Below, one piece after another: positions 10,069 to 21,399 of a stretch of DNA of 64,000 nt. The translations under genes and the position numbers were made by a program. The DNA is taken from contig OY783207.1 of the NCBI GenBank assembly GCA_963678705.1, forward strand, positions 5,332,001 through 5,396,000, in the 5' to 3' direction. Source of the stretch: Panorpa germanica (lineage: Eukaryota; Arthropoda; Insecta; Mecoptera; Panorpidae). Position 1 is the first letter of the stretch. Every line of letters begins with the position of its first letter. The notes under the pieces are model-generated. The model had not been told where the DNA came from. It saw nothing but the letters and a program-made list of their open reading frames with translations, and made no database searches.

Positions 10069-11340
10069 CTTTTCATCATTTTTAAGAAGGTTATACTCTT
10101 GTTTCGTTGAAAAAAATCGATTAAATTTATGTTTCTAGAAGTTAAAATTTCTGTGGTTTTTATCATTTTTAAGAAGGTTATACTCTTGTTTCGTTGAAAA
10201 AAATCGATTAAATTTGTGTTTCTAAAAGTTAAAATTTCTGTGGTTTTTATCATTTTTAAGAAGGTTATACTCTTGTTTCGTTGAAAAAAATTGATTAAAT
10301 TTATTTTTCTAAAAGTTAAAAATTCTGTGGTTTTTATCGTTTTTAAGAAGGTTATACTCTTGTTTCGTTGAAAAAAATCGATTAAATTTATGTTTCTAGA
10401 AGTTAAAATTTCTGTGGTTTTTATCATTTTTAAGAAGGTTATACTCTTGTTTCGTTGAAAAAAATTGATTAAATTTATTTTTCTAAAAGTTAAAAATTCT
10501 GTGGTTTTTATCGTTTTTAAGAAGGTTATACTCTTGTTTCGTTGAAAAAAATTGATTAAATTTATGTTTCTAGAAGTTAAAATTTCTGTGGTTTTTATCA
10601 TTTTTAAGAAGGTTATACTCTTGTTTCGTTGAAAAAAATTGATTAAATTTGTGTTTCTAAAAGTTAAAATTTCTGTGGTTTTTATCATTTTTAAGAAGGT
10701 TATACTCTTGTTTCGTTGAAAAAAATTGATTAAATTTATGTTTCTAAAAGTTAAAAACTTTGTGGTTTTTATTATTTTTAAGAAGGTTATACTCTTGTTT
10801 CGTTGAAAAAAATTGATTAAATTTATTTTTCTAAAAGTTAAAAATTCTGTGGTTTTTATCGTTTTTAAGAAGGTTATACTCTTGTTTCGTTGAAAAAAAT
10901 CGATTAAATTTATGTTTCTAGAAGTTAAAATTTCTGTGGTTTTTATCATTTTTAAGAAGGTTATACTCTTGTTTCGTTGAAAAAAATTGATTAAATTTAT
11001 TTTTCTAAAAGTTAAAAATTCTGTGGTTTTTATCGTTTTTAAGAAGGTTATACTCTTGTTTCGTTGAAAAAAATCGATTAAATTTATGTTTCTAGAAGTT
11101 AAAATTTCTGTGGTTTTTATCATTTTTAAGAAGGTTATACTCTTGTTTCGTTGAAAAAAATTGATTAAATTTGTGTTTCTAAAAGTTAAAAATTCTGTGG
11201 TTTTTATCGTTTTTAAGAAGGTTATACTCTTGTTTCGTTGAAAAAAATTGATTAAATTTATGTTTCTAAAAGTTAAAAACTTTGTGGTTTTTATTATTTT
11301 TAAGAAGGTTTTAATCTTGTTTCGTTGAAAAATTGGTTAA
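10069..11340 (+). repeat. 87-bp tandem satellite array, about 15 units
   Basis: GTGGTTTTTATC starts recur every 87 bp exactly (for example 10153, 10240, 10327 and on to 11284). Each unit has TTTTTAAGAAGGTTATACTC, then TTGTTTCGTTGAAAAAAAT, then an AT-rich tail. The tails fall into a few variants that largely alternate, giving a 174-bp dimeric higher-order pattern, with breaks where single units were lost or gained. As 87 is a multiple of 3, one minus-strand frame stays open for 356 codons. That is a by-product of the period, not evidence of a gene. Confidence 0.95.
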
Positions 11341-11360
11341 ATTTATGTTTCCAAAAAAAG

Positions 11361-11775
11361 TCCATGAATTTAAAAAGGTCGCATAAAAGTCAGATACGCA
11401 CAGATATTTAAAATGTAATGAATCCGTTTTTTATTATAGATCATAACGAACTGCATCAAAATATTTCAAAAAATCGAAAAAAAATTTTGAAAAAAAATGT
11501 CCATGAATTTAAAAAAGGTCACATAAAAGTCAGACTCGCGCAGATTTTTAAAATGTAATGAAGTAAATCTTTATTTTAGAGCATAACGAACATAACTGCA
11601 TCAAAATATTTCAAAGAATCAAAAATAAATTTTAGAAAAAAAAGTCCATGAAGTCAAAAAAGGTCGTATAAAAGTCAGACACGTGTAGATATTAAAAATG
11701 CAATCAAGCAGTTCTTTATTTTAGAGCATAACGAACGTAACTGCATCAAAATATTTCAAAAAATTTAAAAAAAAT
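11361..11775 (+). repeat. Tandem repeat of about 140 bp, three units
   Basis: Units start with TCCATGAA at 11361, 11500 and 11645, and each carries CATAAAAGTCAGA, then ATCATAACGAAC or GAGCATAACGAAC, then CTGCATCAAAATATTTCAAA. The array follows the 87-bp array after about 20 bp. Its units are more diverged from each other than the 87-bp units. Confidence 0.85.
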
Positions 11776-14700
11776 TAGTTCATGTACAAATATTACTTTC
11801 TAATTAAAAGGAAATTGGGCCTGTCTTTTCTGTGAATAAAAGTGCTCATATTAGATTCTTTAAAAAAATTTGCTACCCTTATTCTATACTACCATTAAGC
11901 ATTAGATAGCATACAAATATATTTATTACTTAATTTTATTAATTCCAAGAAAAAATCTCTTTTAATAAATATCAAGAGAGATCAAATACTCTTCACTGTG
12001 CGATTTACTTCAAATAATGAAAATATTAAATTCATATTTCCATAAACATTGATTTTATTTCTTTATAAGAATAACTATTTGAGTAAATACATTAATAATA
12101 CCTCCCCCGCCCCACCTCACGTCCTCTCACTCACACAATACACAACATATTGAAATGATTACTTTAGCGCAAGTAGATGGCATGGTGGGGGTAGGGGCTA
12201 GTCTTTAAGTTACTGTAGAAGGGGGGAAATGGAGGAGTGTAGAAAATATTCGAATCGTTTTTATGGTAATGGAATAGAAACAAAGTACTGAAATCACGTT
12301 TGTTCAAAATAATAAATATCCGGCCGAAGCCGGGAGTGGGAGAGTGAAAGTGTTTCACAGATTGCCCCCATCACCATAACAGTGTAGCTAGCTAGATGAT
12401 ATTGAGCGGAAAATGTAAAGCAATCAACATCCGTAAGCTTTATAAAGTGTCACTTTACTTTTGTTTTAATTTAATGAACTTAATAATATATTGGTTTCTT
12501 TGTTTTTCTATATTACTAATGTTTAATTTCAATACTTCTTGAATATTATATTAAGGGGTGGTAATTGAGGGGTGTTTTTTTTAAATTTATTTTTGCAACA
12601 AAGGTTACTATATGTATATTGGCGTGTTTATTTATTAAATATACAAAAATTGACGGAGATGTAGCTATTTAAAGTTTAGACGACACTAGATCGTATTAAA
12701 ATCTTTAAAATATAATTGATATGGCCAATTTAATCAGCTGTCTAATGTCCAATAAATCGGTAGTACGCAGACTAAAAAAAAAGTAGTTCCTGCATACTCG
12801 TTGGCCTCACCACTTTATTTTTTACCAAAACTCTGTACAAATTATTTCTGCAGGTCTCCGTTTCTGTACATTGGAAGATCAAACGTTCTGGATCTGCTAA
12901 TAAACTGTATTTGAATACAAGAAAATGTAAATATAATTTCTATAAATATATTTAAAAATATTACTGTTATTTATAATCTCACGGATTTTGAGAAAACAAA
13001 TTTGTTCACGCGTAGTAATAACATTACCGAAAAAGATTTAACAACTAAAATAATAGGTTGTTTTCAATTATTCTCATACCAAAAAAACATTGTTGGAGAA
13101 ACATTTATTATTTAATACACAGGATAATATACGAATATAATATAATGAAATTTTCATTATATGAAAAACACATATGAGTAATATGTGTTAAAGGTAATAC
13201 TCACTAATGAATTTCAATCATTCAATGGGTATTGAAATATTATAATTATACATAATGAGAAAGTATTATGCATTTTGTTTAGAAATTGAAAATATCGCGT
13301 TTTTAATGTAGCTTTCGATATTTTATTATATATATTTCAATTCAAATATTGTTGATATATTGCGAAATACAATACATGTTCAAAAATTTCATATTGCGGT
13401 TAAAATTAATTTTTTTTTTTTGACTAGGGAAATTTGATAATTTGGTGTCTATGATAATAAATGTAAATGTTAATCCAGTACGAATTTGTTACTGACTTAT
13501 CACAGATTTGTAAATTTGCAATAGCTCCAAGAACAGCTTAAACCATTAAAGTTACCTTAAAGAAACCTTTTCTACACCTTATTTAGATATTATTTTATTT
13601 ATAACAAATAAATATTTTAATAAATATATATGAAATTTTAATTTCTATTTTCTTCCAACTTATGTAAGAATAGTAATTTTTAATTAACTAAAAAATAGAT
13701 TAGTAAAGCTTGTTTCTTTAAGTTGTATCTCTTCCTTCGTATAAAATTAGCTTGTAGCACATTAGCATGTTGAATCTCGTTCCCTGCGTAACAATTTCTA
13801 CATCAGAGGAACTACAATATAAGACATTTTCTAGGTGATAATCTGAGGTTTAGTTACTTAATTAATTATTACTGTTTGGAACACATAATAAATATATAAA
13901 AATGTTAAAGCCATTATAATAAAGGGAGAGTTATTGAAAACGCTGATCATTTCCTAATTGCTGGTTTGTTCAAAGTTACAGCGGCGGACATAATGACGTC
14001 AACCCGATATCTTGAGGGTGGTATCACTAGCGGCTAAGAGTATAAATCAACCCACCAGCTTGTTTGTTTCCCAGAAAGAAAGGAATAAAAGATCTATATA
14101 TTTACAAACGGGGTTAATTCGTTCAATTTTATCCATCCAAGAAAATAAAAGAAAAAAAAACAACCCCTATTTTCCACCATCTTTTACTTTCTTAGTGCAA
14201 TTAATAAATGTTCCCTTATAATAAAATAAAATATCCATTACAAAACAAACTCCTTTCGTTATCAAACAAACAACTTCCAAAATCTTTCTGGTCCATTACT
14301 CTCATTCAATATCTGTCGATGGATCACCCCCCTCTGAACCACGTGGTCTTGGTGTGGTCGAGGTCGTGCTGGTACCCAGTCTTTTTTCAATCTATCGTGT
14401 AATCCAGCATAATACGTACTGCTAATAGTGCACGCAGGGTGACGATAAGGGTCTTAGGGCAGGGGGTGGTGGGTGAGCCCAACAGTGTGAGATCGTTAGT
14501 GAATCTGCGGGGGTCAGGAGGGGAGGAGGGCTCAGAGACGTCAGATTCGCGGATAGGAACGTGCCAACAAGTTTTCTAGTACTATATACTCATGCAAACG
14601 TGTCGACAAATTGCTACATTTTCTTTTATAGCTTAAGGCGCTATTCGAGTATATATGGTGTGTGGAAAATGTATCAGTAAGTTCAAAAAGGGCGGTGGGT

Positions 14701-16770
14701 ACACCCTTAAAACTTGGGGAGTTCCAAAATTTCCAATTTCATATAACGTTTTAGTAAAATTAGTGGTGTGCATGATAAATAAATTCTGATATATAAAATA
14801 CTTTACCTTTATCCTTTGTTGAAACAGCGTGTCGAACAAAAGAACAAATGGCGTGTGACTATGTCGCAGGGGTTGATATTGTAAGGGAACATTTCTCAGA
14901 GCAAATGTTCTATATGCCTGTTATTACAAAGAAAAAAAACCGGTGAAAAAAATCATGTAATGGTTTTATACTTCAGTTGATAAAATTAATAAAAAAATCA
15001 ATTTTTATAAATTATTATTCTACACACTATTTTTGGGGGTATTGCCTTATATAATAATAACATTTTACATCTAAAGGTGTAAAAAGGGTTATGGTTTTAG
15101 TAATTCTTAACAATGTTTTCGAATGATTCTAAAAAGCACGTTGTTGAATATTTTGTTTGGCAACATATGTTGTTGTTCATCCTTCATATTTTCCTATCTA
15201 AATTAACTTTTTATATTTATTCATTAGTTTTATTAAAACTCATTAATCTAATTACAAGTTATTGTTTTGTTTTGTTTGCAATTCCAAATCAGCCCAAACA
15301 GTATCTCTGTCTAATCGGATATACTGTTTACTCACGATAGATGGGTACTTATGCCACGTGATATATTTCTATCTCTTTCTGTTCTAAATAGTACCGCTGT
15401 ATTCTCTTTTATTCTTGAATATTAAAAACTAACCGCTAATAAAAAATATTTTCAATGTATTAGTTCGATATATTATATTCTAATTACATATTATTATTAT
15501 TTATTTTACTGTGTTAAGTTAAGAATAATCTAGTAACTAAATATATACATTTTAAATCGTTTTATTTCTTCGAGATTTTTTTGATGGAGAGAATAACTTT
15601 GTGCACTGTACGCTTTCTGTGCATAACTGATTTATGTGATGTCGAACCTTAAATAAAAGCCATTTGTGTACAGTTTTTGGTATACATAGATCTGTTTATA
15701 TCTTTTCAGGACCTTACCGATACTTGTTATGAGTTACTAACACCGGCTAGAGCATGTACAATTTATATTTAACGTCCAGCTGTAGCCTTGTGTCCTCAGC
15801 TGGACAGTACAGTAGTAAATGTCGGATAGTGTCAACACAAACATTTTATGATTTTAATATTACAAAACAGTTAATGCATTTTAAGATTTCAATAGCAAAA
15901 AAATGTATTACATATATTTTTATAACATTTTTTACGTGGAAGGTATAGCTAAAGTAAATATACCTAAATTATGTGTTACATAGTTTACCGGGTATAGGTA
16001 TATCCTATATTATAATGTTCCAACTGTATGTTTATATTCTTATATTCTTATAACCTTATATTTTTATATGTTTGGTACTGAATTTTGTATGGTAGCTCGA
16101 AAACTAATCGCTAGTAACTTTATAAAGCACCACCATTATGTAGACTATAGGTAATTCTTAAGAAATAGTTTGAATATTATTATTATTACGTAAATACATA
16201 CAAAATTGTTTTCAAGGTATACTTTCAATACTTATACATAATTCAATAAATTACTGCCTGAATTCATTCAACTATGAGTTATTGAGTTGTTTGTGTTTAT
16301 AATAAATTTCAAATACGACCTACCTAAAACCCAAAAAAAACATTATCGCGGTCAATTATTTACGATCTACCACCTGATCGTTCCCACCGAATGTTTTATT
16401 TTGTATTCTGTTGATAGAAAAACAACTCTTTGAAGATGTCGATTAGAAAGTAATCAGTAAGTTACTATGTCTTTGTAACTATATATTTACAAACAATTTC
16501 GTGCTCTATTATTATATGTTTACAAACAATTTGAAATATTAGTCCAGTATGTTGTACACTGTAATTTCTGTGCATACATTTTCAGAAAAAGCTTGTGTTT
16601 TATAACATATATTAAATTAGCTTAGAAGTGGAGCTTAAAAATAAATCAAAACAGTAGCTTTTACTCTAAATAGGCTAAAGCATAGAAGTCAGCTCGGAAA
16701 TTAAAAAAGCTCATTTTAAGCAAAATACAGTTTAAAGAAAAGCTAACCTTTTAACTACAGTGTGTTATTA
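11776..16770. other. No gene seen; two GC-richer islands
   Basis: AT-rich sequence with two pockets of higher G/C: 12105-12400 (CCTCCCCCGCCCC, GGTGGGGGTAGGGG, CCGGCCGAAGCCGGG) and about 14310-14570 (CAGGGGGTGGTGGGTGAGCCC and GGGGAGGAGGGC). Neither has a convincing open frame or element ends. They could be regulatory DNA, untranslated exons or old element bodies. Confidence 0.4.
15305..15435 (+). repeat. Dispersed repeat, copy 1 (with 18115-18235)
   Basis: ATGCCACGTGATATATTTCT and flanking sequence through TCTTGAATATT match ATGCCACCTGATATATTTAT at 18160-18185 in the same orientation. Identity is moderate with gaps. Family unknown. Confidence 0.35.
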
Positions 16771-17055
16771 CATTCAATTTTCTTTTTATATATTATCTTG
16801 TTAAGTTTTTTAATCTATTTAATTATTCTTGACATTTATTCATCATACCCACCATCAAACATTTTTAAATGAAATTTGTAATTCTATTTTACATATTTAA
16901 CAAAAATTTAGTACTAACAAGGAAAGGTTTAATCACATCTAATATTTCACTTTTAAATTTTGATCTTTGTAAACTATAATGTGTGCATTCAAATATAATA
17001 AGATCTAAAGTTTCTAATTCACCATATTGGCATCAGATTTAAGATTAATTTGTAA
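16770..17055 (-). mobile_element. LINE ORF2 C-terminal relic
   Basis: The minus strand reads LETLDLIIFECTHYSLQRSK and continues SEILDVIKPF to a stop near 16890. The related copy at 29830-30085 has NYNLQRSKFNSQILDVIKTF. The layout resembles the Cys/His-containing tail after the reverse transcriptase of Jockey/I/R1-type LINEs (C-x-x-C...DHIIFxC). An AATAAATGTCAAG-like 3' tail follows. 5'-truncated and old. Confidence 0.6.
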
Positions 17056-17257
17056 GAATATAGTTAGTATAATGTTTCGGGACTCATTTCTGAACTATCT
17101 TTTCTTATTTTTTAGTTACAATTTAAATCATTTTTTTTAATATTTATTTAAGTGCATCTACTTTTGATAATTCTTAGCACATTAAATAATATATACTTAA
17201 TTATATATATTCTTAGGTTATTTAACATATAGTTTATTATATTCTTGTTATCTTGTT

Positions 17258-17400
17258 CTTGCAAGCGGCGTTATACCAATGCTGACATTTCCTCGATGCG
17301 TACCAGCAATTTCTTGTAGTAGTTGCCAAAGGACAAACCATTGCATCGCAGGATTTAGACACTTAGCAGCACCTGTCGGTAGTTACATTTCATATTCAAA
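17258..17400 (-). other. Short coding-like patch, unrecognised
   Basis: A pocket of mixed composition holds an open minus-strand frame of about 45 codons reading PTGAAKCLNPAMQW and then LLQEIAGTHRGNVSIG, ending at TAA. No initiator or clear splice sites were found. It may be a decayed exon or part of an unidentified repeat. Confidence 0.2.
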
Positions 17401-17419
17401 GTTCACCTGTAACAAACGG

Positions 17420-19340
17420 AAAAATATAAGAAAGCAGAAATTATAAAGACATTCTTCAAAGTTGCTATTACATCAGTCGTCTAAGTGCAACTAGTCTATA
17501 TTTTCAAGTTTGATTCCAACGTGATCCACAATGTGTGACGTAGTAGAAGTTTTAATATTATTACATATTTTTAGCTAATTTTATTCATGATATTCATGCC
17601 TGTATTTATTAATCAGCCTGTAGCTCGGCAACCGCTTGTACATCGTAAATTTACTCATGCAAGGTCAATTTCATTATATACGCCATTTCAATTTTGACAA
17701 AGTACTATTACAGCACAAACAACTTTACTTGTTGTGTGGGAAGAAAATCCCAAGAGTACTTTCTTAATAATATCTGTGATTATTTTTGTGTTCGTTTCAA
17801 AGTTGTTGCAGACATTTACAGTCAGTCATAAAACATATTTGAAATTTTCTGCTTTTAACTCTTACACCACTACAACCCCCTTAACAGACACCCCTTTTAC
17901 CCATAAGCTATGCCTTTTATTATGCTATAACTGTCTATAACAGTTGTGTCGTTTAATTTAGTTTTGGGTGTGTTGTAGCAGGGCCGCCGTAAGGCAATCT
18001 GTCGCCCTGGTTCGATTATTAAACTGACGACCTTTAACAAATTATTGCGATTCTAAAACATAATTTGGTAAAGAATGAATAAGCCATGTATTGTTAATTG
18101 TATTTAAAGATCTATCTCTATCTAATTGGTAGCACTGCTTCAATAACGCTAAATCAGTTCACATGCCACCTGATATATTTATATCTCTTTTTTATCTTGA
18201 ATAATACTGCTAAGTAATAAATTGATATAAGCTAATTCCAAGCTTCATTTAATTATTTCTTACATCAAAATTGAACACAGTGTGCGGAATCTAACTTGCT
18301 AGCGTGCATAAGCTTATTGAAACAATACATATATATCTGGGTGGTTTTCGTCTATTTTATATAACTTTACTTCGTTGGAAGCTGATTTAATTTTAGTCAG
18401 TCACAATCTAGCCACCGGCTAGAACCTCAGAATTAAACTGTCATTTGGTTAACATCTATACATGCTAACGTCGTAAGGATGTGTAATTATAAATTGCGAT
18501 GATAAATTAGATGGCATAAAAACGCACGTGTAAGTACATTATTTTAAACTGCGTTAATTTAATTGAATTAGTTTAGTATAATATGCGCTGATATCTATCT
18601 AGAATGGACTGATACCAAATTTAGGGGCATTTTTTAACATTTTTGATCGTAGATGACTTTGTTTTAAATTTTTATTTACACAACTCAGGTGCAAGATTCA
18701 AGTTTACCAGCTTGCTATACGCTACTCCATTTTCCTTTTCTTCTTACCACATAGAAATTGTATCGCAGTGTGCAAGATTCAACTTGCAAGCGTACTTCAA
18801 ATTAACTGAAGGTTTACATTTCTACAAGCGAAATCGATCTATATTCAACAACTGCTATCAAAGTTATTATTAGAAATATTCTCAAGCCATTAGAAAACAA
18901 AAAGGCACTTAACTTTTCTACTACCAATTAAAATTATGTGCCCAACTCTTTCTCTAACGTCATAAATTAGATTAGTTTGATATTCTTTGGTTTGTTAATA
19001 TTGACAAATAAAATTGTAGATGCAATTTAAGATAATATGACCATAAACCACTTTTCTTAAGAAATTGATAAAATAAAATATAGTGTTAATTTAGGTGTAT
19101 TTAATTTGTCAAAAGAATAAAAAATAAACGCATATAATTACCATGGAACGGGCCGAAAAAGTATAAAAAAAGACATAATTTTGTGTATATCTGAAAAATC
19201 GTTCTTTGGAATGGAACTAATATTTAATGTAATTTAAAATGAACAACATTTTTTTATCGATTTGTTGAAAAGATGTAATATAATATTTAATGTTGAAATT
19301 AAAAAAAACAGCCATATAGTGCAATTGTATTACTGTATTG
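17420..19340. other. No gene seen; short dispersed repeats
   Basis: Includes the second copy of the 15305 repeat (18115-18235). Two nearby blocks share TGCAAGATTCAA or TGCGGAATCTAA with CTTGC (18285, 18690, 18770). At 17984, CAGGGCCGCCGTAAGGC looks like one end of a hAT-type element without a partner. Confidence 0.35.
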
Positions 19341-19344
19341 TATC

Positions 19345-19440
19345 AAGTACAGTCTCCAACAAAAATAAATTAGTCTGCACTTAAATATTTTAAAGTTTTT
19401 GTATTGATTGTCGGACTATACTTTTCTCTACGATTGCCCC
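19345..19440 (+). repeat. Dispersed LTR-like repeat copy
   Basis: GTACAGTCTCC, an A-rich block, then GATTGTCGGACTATACTTTT and CTACGATTGCC. This is a diverged copy of the block at 7488, 34236 and 49866, in the same orientation. Confidence 0.4.
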
Positions 19441-19449
19441 AAACAAACT

Positions 19450-21225
19450 ACCTTAGGGTTAAGCTTTTATTTGCAATTATTAACAAATGGGAGTCCTAAA
19501 AATACACACGCTGCACCTCATCACTGAGGCGGCACTGGTTATACGTACTTCCAGCTTGTAGCTTTATGTTGTTTTGTGAACAACAAGTTCGCATATTGTC
19601 TTTTCCTTTATATACTAGCACATTACACAACCGCCATATTACACATGCAATGTATATACGGTACACATATTGACAGTTACTTGAACGACTACAATACGCC
19701 AAACAACACATTACGCTTAAATCAATATTATTCATATTGCATACACACAAACACACCCACACAAACACAGTAAAGTATATTTATTGTGTAACACATACAA
19801 GTAATGTATAAAATAATACACTGGCAGGAGTATAATTATGCTATAACGATTGTATAAATAATGAAATACTCTTTTTTTGAATAATTTAGGGTGATTTACC
19901 CTTAGGCGACGTTACAATTATTTTTTGTATAATTATTAGGTGCTTTGAGTGATGTCAAGTGCCACTTCGATTGTCATGATGCAAATTAGTGATGTAAAAT
20001 TGCAGAGTCATAAAAATGTACTGACTTTTGAATGTTTACTCATGAAAATAATTGTGTGAATATTTTGTTATATGAAGAACCGTCTCCACTAGTGCAGCAT
20101 ATATTTACACCTTTATTTTTATGTTTTTACTAGCTATAAATTAAATGAGAAAGAAATGAATTTTAATTCTGAAAATACGCGCGTATTCAAATGCAACATT
20201 GTGCCAAAGTTTCCAGCCAATCGACCCGACCCACTACTTTACGAGTTTTGCGAGCACAAATTTACTTAAACTGAAGTTTTATATATAAAGGAGAACATAT
20301 TAAAAAGTTATTAATTTTTTTTATTGAGTCCATCAACTTTCGATAGTTATTAGCACTTAAACACTATATATATTTACAAACATTTGTAATACATAATTTA
20401 TAGTCTTTAAATACGAGTAAGATTAATTAATTAATTTCTATAAATCTGTATTGCTATATATTGATAAAGTTGGCTACTACTAAAGTTATAACTCCTTATA
20501 TTTTAGGAAATATTAACATTTTAAAATGTCATTTTTTCTCTTTAATTAATTATTAAAGTAATCCAACGTTATAGAAAATTACAATGCATGGTACGTTACA
20601 TTAAGCAATAAGCATTAAGATTTACCATCTCTTTTATACAACACAGCCGCATACGATTTGTGTAGGATACGTTATTTGCTACTAACATCTGATTTGTGTA
20701 TCCCGTAAAGTATTACATTACAAAGATTATGAAAAAGGAAAAAAAATCTCAATTACTTACTTTTTCTGTGACATATTATGCATACTATGACGTAACACAC
20801 GACAAAACTGATATTAAAATTAAATTTAGAAAAATAAAAAATAAAAATTTATTTCAATCGAAAACTTAAAAAACGACCCCTAAAAAAAGAGTTTACAAGA
20901 GTCATTGAAATTTAAAGCAAAATTTAATTAAACATTTAAGCTTTGATACTTATCATTTTTTGGAATGAAAGATTTTCTACTCGATTGACATTTACAGATC
21001 TTCCATCCGTTTTAACACATGATCTGTAACTTGACGACGTAATCAGATATATCCATCGCCCTTAAAACCTATCTACGAAATTACGTGTTTCCCGCTACAG
21101 CCCTAATAGTTGGTAAATTAGATTCCGCTGAAAATTTAGCTTTCTGACTGATTTGTTACTTTTCTAATAAAATATTTCAACGTACACCTATTTTTCTGTT
21201 TATAAACGTAATGTATAAAATATTT
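19450..21225. other. No gene seen
   Basis: AT-rich DNA. Overlapping frames at 19496-19773 on both strands contain low-complexity ACACAC sequence and look non-coding. Confidence 0.45.
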
Positions 21226-21277
21226 TCATTTATTTATTTATTAAAAATACTATACGTGTAAGTTACTGTGACCTACT

Positions 21278-21386
21278 TTATTCTTCAGCTTCTTTCGTTC
21301 GACTATTTTTGCTGTTTATTTGTAATTCTCTGGTACAAGTACTCCGACACTCAATATTGTCATCATGATATACTTCACACAGGATT
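21278..21386 (-). CDS. Terminal coding exon, unrecognised protein with Cys-rich tail
   Basis: The minus strand shows a strong acceptor (CTATTTTTAG at 21387 and above), then one carried base and an open frame of 35 residues to TAA (21278-21280). Overlapping AATAAATAAATAAAT follows within about 50 bp and would serve as the poly(A) signal. The peptide begins ILCEVYHDDNIECRSTC and ends in a charged tail NSKNSRTKEAEE. Three cysteines in a short acidic stretch suggest an extracellular or secreted C-terminus, but I do not recognise the family. The preceding exon must leave two carried bases; I did not find it. The exon at 40301-40413 cannot be joined directly, because the junction would make a TGA stop. 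Confidence 0.45.
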
Positions 21387-21399
21387 CTAAAAATAGAAA

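Noticed and set aside
10053-11123. A 356-codon minus-strand open frame of near-identical 29-residue repeats
   Set aside because: It follows from an 87-bp tandem repeat whose period is a multiple of three and whose unit lacks stops in that frame. There is no promoter, splice or codon-use evidence for a protein.
19496-19773. Overlapping frames on both strands
   Set aside because: Cys/Tyr-rich translation of ACACAC/GTGTGT low-complexity sequence.
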